DNA of 64,000 nt from Salinimicrobium marinum (lineage in GTDB: Bacteria > Bacteroidota > Bacteroidia > Flavobacteriales > Flavobacteriaceae), in the NCBI RefSeq assembly GCF_014651535.1, contig NZ_BMXB01000015.1:26188-90187 (forward strand), in the 5' to 3' direction. Positions 17,058-27,016 of the stretch are shown piece after piece (positions within the stretch are counted from its first letter, which is position 1; each line of letters opens with the position of its first letter). The notes under the pieces were generated by a model. That model did not search any database. It saw nothing but the letters and a program-made list of their open reading frames with translations, and was not told the DNA's origin. The position numbers and the translations under genes were made by a program.

Positions 17058-18323
17058 CTATGCTGATTTATTCTTTATAACAATTTCATCATTAGATTGA
17101 ACAGAAGCACCGGATTGAACTTCTCTAAGGCATTGAAGCATTTTTTTAGCTATTTTGCTCCGGTCAAAATCTTTGAGTAAAAGCTTTGTTCCTTCTAAAC
17201 TTGCCTGATATTTTTCTTTTATTGTAATAGTTCTTATTGCTTCATAAAAAGAATTCTGATCTTCGGGCCTGAAGCAAACACCGGCATTATAATTCTCAAT
17301 GATCCCTTTGGTTTCTCCTTCAAGGCCAAGTAATATTGGTTTCTCCATTGCTGCAGCTTCAAAGATCTTGGAGGGAATTACTGTTAAAAAAGTGTCGCTC
17401 TTTCGTAGATTTACTAAAGCTACATCCATCAAGCTCAGATAATCGACCACTTCTTTTTTACCAACAGAATCTACAAAAACTGCATTTTGAAGTTTTAAGT
17501 CTTCTGCTTGTTTTAAAAGATTTTTTTTCTCGGCTCCGTCTCCTATAAATAGGAATGCCAAGTGGGGGTGTGTAGTTTCAAGAGGTTTGATGGAATCAAG
17601 AATAAAGCTAAGGCCGTGAGCCATTCCGTGAGTTCCTATATAGGCAAAGACAGTTTTGTTTTGAAGTTTGAGTTTCTCTTCCAGTTCGATCTTCTTTCCC
17701 TGTGGCTTGAACAGCTCGAGATTTGCACCGTTTTTAAAGATGGAAATTTTCGCTTTATCAATCCCTCTTGCTATTATTTTTTTCTTGAAAGTATCTGTGA
17801 CCACAATGATGTGATCGGCTGATAAGTATAACCTTTTTTCCAGCCATTCAAAAAACCGGATCGCTCTGTTCCGTTTCATCGCGCCAACAGCTATAATAGA
17901 TTCCGGCCAAAGGTCCCGGACTTCAAAGACCCATTTTTTTTTTTTTAAGAACGAGAGCATTCTACCGGCAACTGCCGTAAAAAATTGTGGGGAAGTCGCC
18001 ACTATAAGATCTGTTTTCACAAATAAGCCGGCAAAGAAAGCCATGACTGCAAAGCTGATATAATCCAGGATCCGTTTAACAAATCCTTCGTTGGCAATGA
18101 TATAACTCCAGACCCGAATTACTTTGATCCCATCAATATTCTCTGTCTGGTACAGTTTATTTTTATATCCGACAAAAACTTTTCCTTTAGGGAAATTGGG
18201 GGCACAGGTGATGACGGTAACATCAACACCATCTTTCACCCATTCCTTACAATGTTCATAAGTTCTGTTGGCGGGGGCATTAACTTCCGGTGGGAAATTA
18301 TCGCTTAAAAAGAGTAATTTCAT
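17058..18323 (-). CDS. Glycosyltransferase family 4 (WbuB-like)
   Basis: This 421-residue GT-B enzyme starts LLFLSDNFPPEVNAPANRTYEH, the opening found in WbuB-type transferases (those named for L-fucosamine transfer). Conserved features include FEVRDLWPESI (residues ~135-145), the donor-site FAYIGTHGMAHGLSF, and the C-terminal VIPSKIFEAAAMEKPILLG with the GT4 glutamates. It presumably adds a sugar to the undecaprenyl-linked repeat unit. It sits between the heparinase-family gene and wecB, a common order in Bacteroidota and proteobacterial EPS clusters. The exact donor is unproven. Confidence 0.88.
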   Translation of the reverse strand: MKLLFLSDNFPPEVNAPANRTYEHCKEWVKDGVDVTVITCAPNFPKGKVFVGYKNKLYQTENIDGIKVIRVWSYIIANEGFVKRILDYISFAVMAFFAGLFVKTDLIVATSPQFFTAVAGRMLSFLKKKKWVFEVRDLWPESIIAVGAMKRNRAIRFFEWLEKRLYLSADHIIVVTDTFKKKIIARGIDKAKISIFKNGANLELFKPQGKKIELEEKLKLQNKTVFAYIGTHGMAHGLSFILDSIKPLETTHPHLAFLFIGDGAEKKNLLKQAEDLKLQNAVFVDSVGKKEVVDYLSLMDVALVNLRKSDTFLTVIPSKIFEAAAMEKPILLGLEGETKGIIENYNAGVCFRPEDQNSFYEAIRTITIKEKYQASLEGTKLLLKDFDRSKIAKKMLQCLREVQSGASVQSNDEIVIKNKSA

Positions 18324-18340
18324 ATTATTTATTATGGCAG

Positions 18341-18386
18341 TTCGAGCCCTTCGACGAAAAGCTCAGGACAGGCTTAGTCGAGAACT
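18341..18386. repeat. Dispersed palindromic intergenic repeat
   Basis: TTCGAGCCCTTCGACGAAAA, then GCTCAGGACAGGCTTAGTCG and AGAAC. The ends are inverted (TTCGA/TCGAA type). It is the CTTCGAC..GCTCAG..CAGGCT motif that I associate with intergenic repeats of many flavobacterial genomes. It lies in the 100-bp gap between the heparinase-family and WbuB-like genes, within the operon. Confidence 0.55.
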
Positions 18387-18423
18387 ATTTTTACGTTGGG
18401 ATCTGAATGTCTGAAGAGTCAAG

Positions 18424-20052
18424 CTAATTAAATACAGATGTTGTATTTTCATCTATAATAGTAGCCGATGATGTGTCAAGAAAAAGCGATTTTATAACAA
18501 ATTCCGCTTGGTCCTGGAATTGATATGTAATTTTGGTTGCCGTCACCAGTTTGTTGAATCCTGCTGCAAAGAGATAATTATGGATTTCTAGCTTTTCAAT
18601 TCCTGAAAAATCAATCTTCAGCTCCTTGTTGATGTACAGGTTTTTACCAAATAATTCCACCTGGACATTAGGGTGAAAATGTATATGACCTGTTGCTTCA
18701 TATTCTGGTTGCTTGGCTATTATAATATCTTCTATTTTAAAGCTGCTCTCCTCTAACAAGAATTTTCTTTGATGATTCACTCCGAATTTTCGGTAACCAT
18801 CATGTGAGGCTTCCACTTTATTTGGTGAATCCAATAAAACTGAAACTTTTGCTCTTCGCGCCACCCTGAAACCTCCCCAAACTTCAGAGGAGTTTTTATT
18901 GTTTACTGCTACCGTGTTATGGGAAGTCGTAGAGCGTTCCAAATGCCGTCGTTCATTTTTTTCATAAGTACTAATTCCTTTATCAACAATAACAGGCCTG
19001 TTTTTATAGTTTAAAACAAACTGGAGACTATCAGCGTGAGAATGTCCGGGTTGATATTTTGGTGATATTTGCCCCACATCGATTACTACTTCAAGATCCT
19101 TGGAGTTGAACCTTCTGTAACCGCATTCTTTTAAATTAACTTTCTTTGTTCCTATTCCCAGTTGGGCTGCATATTCTTGTAGCTCTCCTGTTGTGGGAGC
19201 AATACCGAATGATGAATCATTTAGCTTTGGGATTTCTCCATTGTTGAAGGAGATTTCCTCCAGCCAACCGAGCATCAATTCTGCCTTTTTCTGAAGTAAC
19301 GAAAGAAGTTCTTTCTTTTTCCAGTGATTATTCTTTACCAGGTTTATAGAATCCAGGATCCTGTGCAGAATGGTCTGGTGGTACATGGGGCTCAATTCAT
19401 AATGAGCTCCATCCGGCAAAATCTGCTCTTTTAACTGCTGAACAAGAATCTTTTTTGCCTTTGTATATAGGTGATCATTTTGAAAATAATATGCGCCAAA
19501 TAATAAAGAGAAACCATTTTCCAGCAAATGATTCGCTAATAAATGATACTCCAGGTTGTGAGAAAGTCGAAGGTAATCTTTATATAAAAAGGTGCTGATC
19601 TCCTCATCCTGAATCTCATTCCCTAATAAAAATTTAATCCAGTTAATTCCTCGTAATGAGATAGGATAAGGCTCGAAACCATCTTTTAAAGAATTACCAC
19701 TGGAAATGTATTCTCGTATCAGTCTTAGTCCTTCTTCTTTTGTCATTCCATCCTGGTGGAGGAATTCGAAGTAATTAAGGTTATAAGTCCAAAGCTTTCC
19801 ATAATCGCTAAAGTTCCAGTCAATTCCGGAAAATTCCTTTTCAAGATTAAGAAAAGAAAAAGTGTCCTCCTTACTATAAGAGATTGGATAAAGAATTCCC
19901 TGTTTGAATTCGAGCTTAGCTACTCTTGAAGGTTTTTCATTATATGCCGATTTATAAAAACGGGTTTTTAACCTATAATAGACCTGATGGTAAAGCTGGG
20001 TAGGCTTTACACGTCTTAGTGTATCAAAATAAAGAGGGATCTTGTTTACCAC
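18424..20052 (-). CDS. Heparinase II/III family protein
   Basis: This 542-residue protein has an alpha-helical N-terminal toroid domain (residues ~1-320, with NLNYFEFLHQDGMTKEEG and LLANHLLENGFSLLFGAYYF). A heparinase II/III-like beta domain follows, with GHSHADSLQFVLNYKNRPVIVD and TTSHNTVAVN; the histidines fit the lyase catalytic site. No signal peptide is evident, which is usual for copies in EPS operons. By family knowledge these are uronic-acid polysaccharide lyases. Here it may edit or clear polymer. It lies between the two-domain oxidoreductase (8 bp gap) and the WbuB-like gene. Confidence 0.85.
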   Translation of the reverse strand: MVNKIPLYFDTLRRVKPTQLYHQVYYRLKTRFYKSAYNEKPSRVAKLEFKQGILYPISYSKEDTFSFLNLEKEFSGIDWNFSDYGKLWTYNLNYFEFLHQDGMTKEEGLRLIREYISSGNSLKDGFEPYPISLRGINWIKFLLGNEIQDEEISTFLYKDYLRLSHNLEYHLLANHLLENGFSLLFGAYYFQNDHLYTKAKKILVQQLKEQILPDGAHYELSPMYHQTILHRILDSINLVKNNHWKKKELLSLLQKKAELMLGWLEEISFNNGEIPKLNDSSFGIAPTTGELQEYAAQLGIGTKKVNLKECGYRRFNSKDLEVVIDVGQISPKYQPGHSHADSLQFVLNYKNRPVIVDKGISTYEKNERRHLERSTTSHNTVAVNNKNSSEVWGGFRVARRAKVSVLLDSPNKVEASHDGYRKFGVNHQRKFLLEESSFKIEDIIIAKQPEYEATGHIHFHPNVQVELFGKNLYINKELKIDFSGIEKLEIHNYLFAAGFNKLVTATKITYQFQDQAEFVIKSLFLDTSSATIIDENTTSVFN

Positions 20053-20060
20053 CAGAACCT

Positions 20061-22229
20061 TTATACAAGTTCAGAAACCACTGTCTCTCTAGAAACTTTA
20101 TTTTCAGAATTAAAGGAGTTGAGGTTGATCCATTTCCCCTGTTTCAAACTTTCTATGGCTGCAAAAGAAGCCAAAGTTGTATTGTAAGTTTCCTCGAAAG
20201 GAACGATAGCTTTTCCTCCTTTTTTCAGGGAATCAACCAGTAATTCGAATTGTGCTTTATGTCCTTTGTCTTGTTTGGTTTTCATACCAGAAAAACCTTT
20301 TACTCCATATCCTTTCAAACTTCTCCAGTTATCCAGTACTAAAGTACGTTCCTGACTGTAAGCTTCAATCCGTTCTTTTGAATAAGACTTGCTGCCGTTG
20401 GCAAAATAGTTGATTACAGCATTTGTTCCATTCTCGTATTTCAATAGAATAGAAGCATTGTCGGTATTCTCTTCAGGATCTGTTCCCAAAGCATTCATAC
20501 ATACAGAGACCACTTTACTTCCTGCCAGATAAGTACAAAGGTCGATATAGTGGCAGGCTTCTCCAATGATCCTTCCACCACCAACCTCAAGGTCGTGGAT
20601 CCAGACATCTCCGGGAATAAATCCTGCGTTCATAGTAGCTACAATATTCTTTGGACCTTCGCCCAACAAACTCTTCATCTTTACAGCCAACGGAGAGAAG
20701 CGACGGTTAAAACCTACCACGACCATTCTGTTCTTTTCTTCTGCCAACCTGGAAATATCTTCAAGTTCCTCTACGGTTAAGCAAAGTGGTTTCTCCACAA
20801 AAACATGTTTCCCTGCTTCCAAAGCTTCTTTTGTCATAGAAGCATGAAGATTATGTCGCGTGGTGATCATCACCATATCTACCTGCTCGTCGCTCAGCAT
20901 CTCCTTATAATCTGAACTGGCATAGCTTACATCTCCCTTTTTCGCCAGGGTCTTAGCTGAAAGTCCGCCGGCACTGGCGATATATTTTAAATTGGCATCA
21001 GCTGCATTCATTCCGGGAATAATAGTGGAGGAAGTGAAGTTTCCTGCACCAATAATACCGAAAACTCCTTCTGAAGCTTTAAATGTCTTTTCTGAAACTT
21101 TTACTTTGGTATTTTGAACAGCATCCTCCGGAAATTCCAAAATAGAAGCAATAGATCCCTGCTTCCTCATGTCACCATATATCTCGCTGAAATTTTCCAG
21201 CTTTACTCTTTCTGTTATAAGAGGCTGTACATCCAGCTGTTTTAAGGAAAGCGCCTGAAGGATAGCTTCAAAATTTCGCTTTTCTGTCCAGCGAACGTAG
21301 CCGATTGGATAGTCTATTCCTTTTTGCTCATAATCGTCATCATATCGGCCGGGACCATAAGAACAGGAAACCTGAAAGCTTAATTCTTTTTCAAAGAAAT
21401 CTGATCGCTGAATATCAAGACCGATTACCCCTACCAGAACAATGCGTCCTTTTTTACGACTCATCTCGGCTGCCTGATGAATGATGTCATTACTTTTTGA
21501 AGAGGCGGTGATGATTACCCCGTCTGCACCAACACCAGCTGTAAGTTCCTGTACAAATTTTACAGGATCTGTACCGGCTCCGGGATTGATAGCTGTAACT
21601 CCTTTAGCTTTCGCAAGATCAACTTTCTGCTGGTCAAAATCCAGTCCTATTACTTTACAACCGTTTGCTTGCAGCAACTGGCAGGTAACCAAACCTATTA
21701 ATCCAAGACCAGTAACAACAATGGTTTCCCCAAAAGTGGGATTTATTAATCTTATTCCCTGAAGTCCAATAGCTCCAATTACGGTAAAAGCTGCTTCTTC
21801 GTCGCTTACATTATCCGGCACCTTTGCAACGAGGTTTTTTGGAACTGAAACAAATTCTGCATGATTTCCGTTTGAAGCCACGCGATCTCCCACCTGGAAT
21901 TCTGAAACTCCTTTTCCAACAGCTACCACAGTTCCAACATTACAATATCCCAATGGCAACGGCTGGTTCAACTTATTGAAAACAGCTTCCAGCGTTGGCA
22001 TTACCCCATCTGTTTTCATCTTATCAAGCACCTGCTTTACTTTATCGGGCTGCTGTCTTGCTTTTGCGATAAAATTCGCTTTCCCGAATTCAACAAGCAT
22101 CCGCTCAGTTCCTAAAGAAATCAGGCTGCGGGTGGTTTTAATTAATATTTGTCCAGCTTTAACCTGAGGGGCAGGTACTTCTTCCAGTATGGTGTTACCT
22201 TGTTTAAGGTCTTGTATGATTTGTTTCAT
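20061..22229 (-). CDS. Two-domain oxidoreductase: zinc-type alcohol dehydrogenase fused to Gfo/Idh/MocA
   Basis: This 722-residue protein is a natural fusion. Residues ~1-360 form a medium-chain dehydrogenase, with PLGYCNVGTVVAVGKGVSEFQVGDRVA and a Rossmann motif VTGLGLIGLVTCQLL. Residues ~385-700 form a Gfo/Idh/MocA domain (GIIGAGNFTSSTIIPG, VEKPLCLTVEELE). The same fusion is often found next to heparinase-family and WbuB-like genes in polysaccharide clusters, as here. Both domains bind NAD(P), so two oxidation-reduction steps on one sugar nucleotide are plausible. The substrate is unknown. The start overlaps the upstream transferase by 4 bp. Confidence 0.88.
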   Translation of the reverse strand: MKQIIQDLKQGNTILEEVPAPQVKAGQILIKTTRSLISLGTERMLVEFGKANFIAKARQQPDKVKQVLDKMKTDGVMPTLEAVFNKLNQPLPLGYCNVGTVVAVGKGVSEFQVGDRVASNGNHAEFVSVPKNLVAKVPDNVSDEEAAFTVIGAIGLQGIRLINPTFGETIVVTGLGLIGLVTCQLLQANGCKVIGLDFDQQKVDLAKAKGVTAINPGAGTDPVKFVQELTAGVGADGVIITASSKSNDIIHQAAEMSRKKGRIVLVGVIGLDIQRSDFFEKELSFQVSCSYGPGRYDDDYEQKGIDYPIGYVRWTEKRNFEAILQALSLKQLDVQPLITERVKLENFSEIYGDMRKQGSIASILEFPEDAVQNTKVKVSEKTFKASEGVFGIIGAGNFTSSTIIPGMNAADANLKYIASAGGLSAKTLAKKGDVSYASSDYKEMLSDEQVDMVMITTRHNLHASMTKEALEAGKHVFVEKPLCLTVEELEDISRLAEEKNRMVVVGFNRRFSPLAVKMKSLLGEGPKNIVATMNAGFIPGDVWIHDLEVGGGRIIGEACHYIDLCTYLAGSKVVSVCMNALGTDPEENTDNASILLKYENGTNAVINYFANGSKSYSKERIEAYSQERTLVLDNWRSLKGYGVKGFSGMKTKQDKGHKAQFELLVDSLKKGGKAIVPFEETYNTTLASFAAIESLKQGKWINLNSFNSENKVSRETVVSELV

Positions 22230-23185
22230 TTCATATATAAATCTAAAACTTGAGATAATGAAGATTCTACTTGTTTTTTAAATGTACTTTTTAAATTCAT
22301 TTTTCTTACAGAACAGTAATTTTTCAGGAGTGAATCTAACTCTCCTTTTTTATATGTTATAGTCTCTTTCGGACGGGAAACCACGTTTGTGCAAAAAGTA
22401 TTTTTCTCTAAAAACAATGATTCTTTAACAGAAATAGAATCTCCATCCGTACTAGTATTTCGTATTGTACCATCACAAAGTTCAATTATCCTATAAAAGG
22501 AATGCGGAAATGGAATAATGATTATATTTTCTGGAATGTTAAATTCCTTTCGGTTAATTTCCCTCAAATATGCCCCAGAGGGATCAGATACTATTAAACC
22601 CAACTTTGATTGCTCAGTAAAAATGTCAATAAGTTCGAAAATCCCATAGATTTCTTGCCCATTTTTATCATACGCCAGGTTGAATGCATTAGTACAAAAT
22701 AAAAAGTCAATCTTCTTTTTCATTAAATGGATAGTTTGCATTAAACTATCATCTAGATTTTGGGAATTCGAAAAAGGGGGAATAAAAGAAGAACCTAGAA
22801 AAGCATTTTTATTCAGTTTATATGCCTTGTTAAAACTAGAATTGTTTAATAACACAGGCTTATTAGCCAATTTTATAGCTAGTAAATCTAAAATATTTTT
22901 GATTTTGCTTTCATACCTTCCTAAATCTCCATGGAGGGTTAAATCAATTCTCTTACATGTAAGCTTACCAAAAATGGTAAGTAGAAATCTCAAATAAACA
23001 TTGGAAGAGTGTAAATGAATATTTTTCTTCATAATAATATTCATAATAATCTGCTGTTTTGAATTCTTTTTTAAATCCAAATATTCGAACGAAACATTAT
23101 TTGCAGATAAATAATGAAGTAATCGTTCTACATGAATTGTAACTCCTCCAATTGGCAACGGCCTTTTCCCTAAAATTAAGAACAT
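22226..23185 (-). CDS. GT-B glycosyltransferase-like protein
   Basis: This 319-residue protein begins MFLILGKRPLPIGGVTIHVERLL, a GT4-like N-terminus with the GGV loop that contacts the acceptor or donor. The C-terminal half (VSDPSGAYLREI, RIIELCDGTIRNTSTDGDSISVKESLFLEKNTF) has the donor-site pattern S/D..S.KE that replaces the usual E-x7-E region. It is shorter and more divergent than other GT4s here. It overlaps both neighbours (1 and 4 bp). Transfer of one sugar of the repeat unit is the likely role. Confidence 0.7.
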   Translation of the reverse strand: MFLILGKRPLPIGGVTIHVERLLHYLSANNVSFEYLDLKKNSKQQIIMNIIMKKNIHLHSSNVYLRFLLTIFGKLTCKRIDLTLHGDLGRYESKIKNILDLLAIKLANKPVLLNNSSFNKAYKLNKNAFLGSSFIPPFSNSQNLDDSLMQTIHLMKKKIDFLFCTNAFNLAYDKNGQEIYGIFELIDIFTEQSKLGLIVSDPSGAYLREINRKEFNIPENIIIIPFPHSFYRIIELCDGTIRNTSTDGDSISVKESLFLEKNTFCTNVVSRPKETITYKKGELDSLLKNYCSVRKMNLKSTFKKQVESSLSQVLDLYMK

Positions 23186-23730
23186 TATCTTACTCGAGAT
23201 TTTAATAATTCTTTGTGTTCTCTTAACTGATTTTCATTAAATCGGTTTCGCAAAATTTTGGCTGGAACTCCACCGACTATGGAATTCTTTGGCACATCCT
23301 TTAGGATTAATGCACCTGCAGCAATGATAGAACCAGAACCTATTCTAACACCTTTTAAAATTATTGCTCCTGTACCCACCCAAACATCGTCTTCGATTAT
23401 CACCGGCAAATCATTTTCTGAAAGCTTCTTTTTTACATCGAACATATACTCACCTATCACAGAAGTATTATGATCACCAGTAATAATAGTCACATTTGGA
23501 CCAAACATTACTTTACTACCAATTAAAATTTCACTTTCCGAGGAGGAAAAGTTTGCGCCTTGCCCAATAAAAACATCGCTCCCTACTGAAATATTTTGAT
23601 AAGAAAACTTGTCATAAGGATTGAAAATAAAGTTTTTCCCTTTTGAAGCAAATAAATTACCTAGAATTATCATTAACAATCTTCGCACAATTTTGCGAGA
23701 AAAAATTATTATCTCCGCAACTAAAATCAT
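23185..23730 (-). CDS. Sugar O-acetyltransferase, left-handed beta-helix
   Basis: This 181-residue enzyme has hexapeptide repeats (IGSKVMFGPNVTIITGDHNT, IIEDDVWVGTGAIILKGVRIGSGSIIAAGALI) ending in the family signature IVGGVPAKILRNRF. GDHNT carries the catalytic histidine expected for xenobiotic/maltose acetyltransferase-type enzymes. An N-terminal hydrophobic helix (residues ~3-25) may anchor it to the membrane. It probably O-acetylates a sugar of the repeat unit using acetyl-CoA. Gene ends overlap by one base with both neighbours. Confidence 0.87.
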   Translation of the reverse strand: MILVAEIIIFSRKIVRRLLMIILGNLFASKGKNFIFNPYDKFSYQNISVGSDVFIGQGANFSSSESEILIGSKVMFGPNVTIITGDHNTSVIGEYMFDVKKKLSENDLPVIIEDDVWVGTGAIILKGVRIGSGSIIAAGALILKDVPKNSIVGGVPAKILRNRFNENQLREHKELLKSRVR

Positions 23731-24812
23731 TAAGCTATCATAAGTTTTAGATAATCTGATACAATCTTTTCTTTTTCAAACAAATTTAATGCTATCCTTC
23801 TGTTTTCTTCACCAATCCTGACCAATTCCTGATCTTTAAGTCTCATCAAATTTTTTAATGCTTTCTGAATACTCGTTACATGATTGGGATCAAAAACAAG
23901 ATTCGAACAGTGATCAAGTACAATAGAAATATCTGAAACTCCAGAGCAAACAACAACTTTCCCCATCATCATTGCCTCGCATATTGCATTCGGAAAACCT
24001 TCATAAAAACTAAAAAGCCCTACAGCATCTGCAATGGAATATTTACTACAAATATCTTTTGCTGCCGGATGAAATTTTATAGTATCCTCAAGGCGGTATT
24101 TTCGAACAAGATCCTGTGCTTCAATAAAAGAATTGTCAGGACTTTCATCTCCATACCAGTCAATTTGAATTTTATTTTTATAATCCATTGATAGCCCATG
24201 TATTGCTTCTATAAGACCAATTGAATTTTTTAGGTATTGATGGCTGGCTGCAACAGTTATACGGAACTTTCCGCTAGGTATATTTTTTTCTTCTAAAGGA
24301 AGCCATTTTTTATGGTCAATCAAATTATAAATAACTTGATTTTTGCTTTTTGAAATCAATGGATTTACTTCCGTCAATATTTTTTGATTGCAAAATGAGT
24401 TACAAACAACCTGGTTGGCCGAAAGATGAAATATTCTATAGAACTTTAACTTCCATGATGTGTAAATTTTTGGATTAGCACTTCTTTCCCCTACAATCAA
24501 TTTCCATTTTCTTGGAAGTAAACCTATAACTTCACATATAAAATTAGGCCCTTCCAGAAAGGAGAGAATAACATCTGGCTTTAGATTTGAAATTGATTTT
24601 TTGACTCCCAAAATTCTTTTAAGGAAATTAGACTCATCGACTAGAATCACCTCAATCTTTTCCTCTTCCAATTCTGACCTAAAAAAATTAATGTTGTGAT
24701 AAATTAAAAAGGTCACATCATGATTCTGCTTTTTAAATCCTTTTCCCAATTCCACTAGTTGTCTTTGGGCGCCACCAGAGCCTAAACTATCAATAACGCA
24801 AAGTATCTTCAT
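23730..24812 (-). CDS. Glycosyltransferase family 4
   Basis: This 360-residue GT-B enzyme starts MKILCVIDSLGSGGAQRQLVEL, the canonical GT4 opening with the GGAQR loop. The donor half carries FRITVAASHQYLKN, IDWYGDE and the motif LFSFYEGFPNAICEAMMMGKVVVCS, with both glutamates of E-x7-E in place. It presumably extends the undecaprenyl-linked oligosaccharide on the cytoplasmic face. It is coupled to the polymerase gene upstream by a 4-bp overlap. The donor is not predictable. Confidence 0.9.
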   Translation of the reverse strand: MKILCVIDSLGSGGAQRQLVELGKGFKKQNHDVTFLIYHNINFFRSELEEEKIEVILVDESNFLKRILGVKKSISNLKPDVILSFLEGPNFICEVIGLLPRKWKLIVGERSANPKIYTSWKLKFYRIFHLSANQVVCNSFCNQKILTEVNPLISKSKNQVIYNLIDHKKWLPLEEKNIPSGKFRITVAASHQYLKNSIGLIEAIHGLSMDYKNKIQIDWYGDESPDNSFIEAQDLVRKYRLEDTIKFHPAAKDICSKYSIADAVGLFSFYEGFPNAICEAMMMGKVVVCSGVSDISIVLDHCSNLVFDPNHVTSIQKALKNLMRLKDQELVRIGEENRRIALNLFEKEKIVSDYLKLMIA

Positions 24813-25990
24813 TCTATTTTTTCCATTTTCGGAATGAAATAAAAAATTCTACTGACCGCGAATGCAAAAATAACCCAAGAAATTTTTGAGCCTAAAGCCT
24901 GTCCTCCTAGAATAAAACCAAAAACCGGAATTAATAAAAGCAGTGGGAGTATATCTTTATTAATAGAATAATTTTGTATAGTAGTTCTAATAACCTTAAT
25001 AAGGAAGTTTAGATATAGTATTAAGCCTAAAATGCCCGTGTAAGCCAAAACTTCTAAAATAACATTATGAGGACTGTTGTAGGCTCCAAATGTCTCTTTT
25101 GAAAATTGATAAAACCCAGTTTGACCAACTCCAAAAAATGGATTTTCAAAAATTACTGGTAGAATTGCTGTCCAAATACGATCTCTTCCTGCTAAATCAC
25201 CATCTTCTGCAGTAGCCAAGAGCCGCTTCATTAATATTTCCGATCCGGAAAGCATACTTATAAAGTAAAGCGTACAGAAACATGCAATTAAAATAATTAA
25301 AATTTTATGGCTGTTTTTTTTAGTTCTGAGAAAGATAATTCCAATTATAAAGGATAAGACTAGTGCTATTACCGCCTTTCTAGAGCCGGTTTCTAACATA
25401 AGACTTAGCATTAATGGAATAGAAGTGAGGAGCATTAAGGCAAAAACTTTTTTCCCACTAACCCACCAGGTATAAACCGAAAATATAATTATTAGAATGG
25501 AAATACTAATTCGAGACCCAATTGCGTTCTGATTGTCACCTAAAATTGTTACCCTACCCCCCTCATATCTTACTCCAATATTTAAATGATAAAAAAGAGT
25601 TAATATTATAGAGCCTAATATGAAAAACAATAATCCTCTTTTTATTATTCCCGGTGAAAGTCTCTCATGATTAATTAATATAATCCAAATTATAATATTT
25701 AGAGCAAAAGTAAAATCAAATAAGGAGGAAGGCAAAGAGTAAGAATCAAAATTGATTAGTGACATAATCGTCATTGAAAAAAGCAATAGAACTTTTGGTT
25801 TCAGATATTTGGCAATATTATCAACAAATAGAAATTTATTTAAGTCGGGCAACACGGTAAATAAATAAAAACCTGCTGCTATTTTGGCTATAGAAAGAAA
25901 ACCAGAATTGAAGGGATCATAAACTTCAAAATTAATTGCAAATAAGTAAAAAAATAGACCAAACTCCTGAAGACGTTCTTTGCTAACCAT
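24809..25990 (-). CDS. wzy: O-antigen polymerase/ligase family (Wzy)
   Basis: This 393-residue protein has about ten to eleven hydrophobic segments. It has the Wzy_C/WaaL-like signature: a conserved arginine in the periplasmic loop (LAGRDRIWTAILPVIFENPFFGVG) followed by YNSPHNVILEVLAYTGILGL, where the histidine is typical. It would polymerise flipped repeat units on the periplasmic side. The operon has no WaaL partner, and with Wzx, Wzc and Wza present a Wzx/Wzy-dependent exopolysaccharide fits best. It overlaps the next gene by 4 bp. Confidence 0.88.
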   Translation of the reverse strand: MVSKERLQEFGLFFYLFAINFEVYDPFNSGFLSIAKIAAGFYLFTVLPDLNKFLFVDNIAKYLKPKVLLLFSMTIMSLINFDSYSLPSSLFDFTFALNIIIWIILINHERLSPGIIKRGLLFFILGSIILTLFYHLNIGVRYEGGRVTILGDNQNAIGSRISISILIIIFSVYTWWVSGKKVFALMLLTSIPLMLSLMLETGSRKAVIALVLSFIIGIIFLRTKKNSHKILIILIACFCTLYFISMLSGSEILMKRLLATAEDGDLAGRDRIWTAILPVIFENPFFGVGQTGFYQFSKETFGAYNSPHNVILEVLAYTGILGLILYLNFLIKVIRTTIQNYSINKDILPLLLLIPVFGFILGGQALGSKISWVIFAFAVSRIFYFIPKMEKIE

Positions 25991-25999
25991 CGTATTTAA

Positions 26000-27013
26000 T
26001 CAATTATGAATAACAACATCAACCATCCAGTCTTGAGGAACAAACTTTTCTTTATTCCATTTCAAATTATTATCCCAGAACCCCGGACATAGATCATAGG
26101 CTTGGGAAGCAAAACCAAAACTGATTTCAACAATTAATGGCTTATTGTTTTCGTCAAACACAAAATCATAAGCAATACATTGGGCATTAAGTTTTTCAGA
26201 TGTTTCGAAAGCTATTTCAAGGGTTCTTTTATCAATAGTTGATTCGTCTAAGTATAAAATTTTCCCGCTTCCTGAGGCTCTAAAATCCCCTTGTCGAACC
26301 AGACGTTTAATTGCGAATGCTTTTTTTCCAATTACAATAACTCGAATATCAGAATTATTGTTAGGAATAAAATCTTGAATATAAAAGTAACCTCTTTCCT
26401 TTCCTTTCCATTTATTAAATTCCGTTCCAATAAATAAACGGCCAAAGGACTTTATTACTTTATCAAACTTAACTATTCTAGCTTTATACTTATTTATAGT
26501 ATCAATAAAATATGATAAACGGTTAAATTGCGAAAAGCCTTTACCGTATGCAATTTTTATTTTTTTTAAGGCAGCTTTTCTATCACTAATTAAACTTACA
26601 TTTTGTGCTCCTGCTCCACCTCGTAATTTAAAAACTTTTGGAAAGCTTGTTTGATTCACCCATACTTTCGCCGTTTTCTTTTCATAGAAAACATAAGAAG
26701 AAACTAATGGAGCACCCACAGCCTCCAATAAATATTTTTGCCCTACTTTATCATCAAAATGCCAGGATGTATTAAAATTAGGAAAAACCTTTTTCCCTGC
26801 TTGCTCCATGGAAAATAACAGTTGCTTGGCAAATAAAACATCTTTGAAATTTCCATGATGATAATGCCACATTAAAATATCACAATCTTTAATCTGGTCA
26901 TTGATATTAGTATCATAGCAATTGACTATTTTATATGGTATCTTTTTTTCCTGACAATAAGAAATCCAACGACCTGAAAAACTTCCTTCGCTGTGGTGAA
27001 TAGCTATATGCAT
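26000..27013 (-). CDS. ATP-grasp ligase, RimK-like, in EPS operon
   Basis: This 337-residue protein has the three parts of an ATP-grasp fold. A preATP-grasp half (1-100) includes ILMWHYHHGNFKD. Nucleotide-binding strands follow (FPKVFKLRGGAGAQNVSLI, ~124-142, then YFYIQDFIPNNNSDIRVIVIG). The Mg-binding end is AYDFVFDENNKPLIVEISFGF, with the Asp and Glu ligands. Such enzymes join a carboxylate to an amine through an acyl-phosphate. It lies between capA-like and wzy (9-bp gap). I infer amide formation on a uronic or lactyl carboxyl of the polysaccharide precursor. The substrate is unproven. Confidence 0.8.
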   Translation of the reverse strand: MHIAIHHSEGSFSGRWISYCQEKKIPYKIVNCYDTNINDQIKDCDILMWHYHHGNFKDVLFAKQLLFSMEQAGKKVFPNFNTSWHFDDKVGQKYLLEAVGAPLVSSYVFYEKKTAKVWVNQTSFPKVFKLRGGAGAQNVSLISDRKAALKKIKIAYGKGFSQFNRLSYFIDTINKYKARIVKFDKVIKSFGRLFIGTEFNKWKGKERGYFYIQDFIPNNNSDIRVIVIGKKAFAIKRLVRQGDFRASGSGKILYLDESTIDKRTLEIAFETSEKLNAQCIAYDFVFDENNKPLIVEISFGFASQAYDLCPGFWDNNLKWNKEKFVPQDWMVDVVIHN

Positions 27014-27016
27014 AAA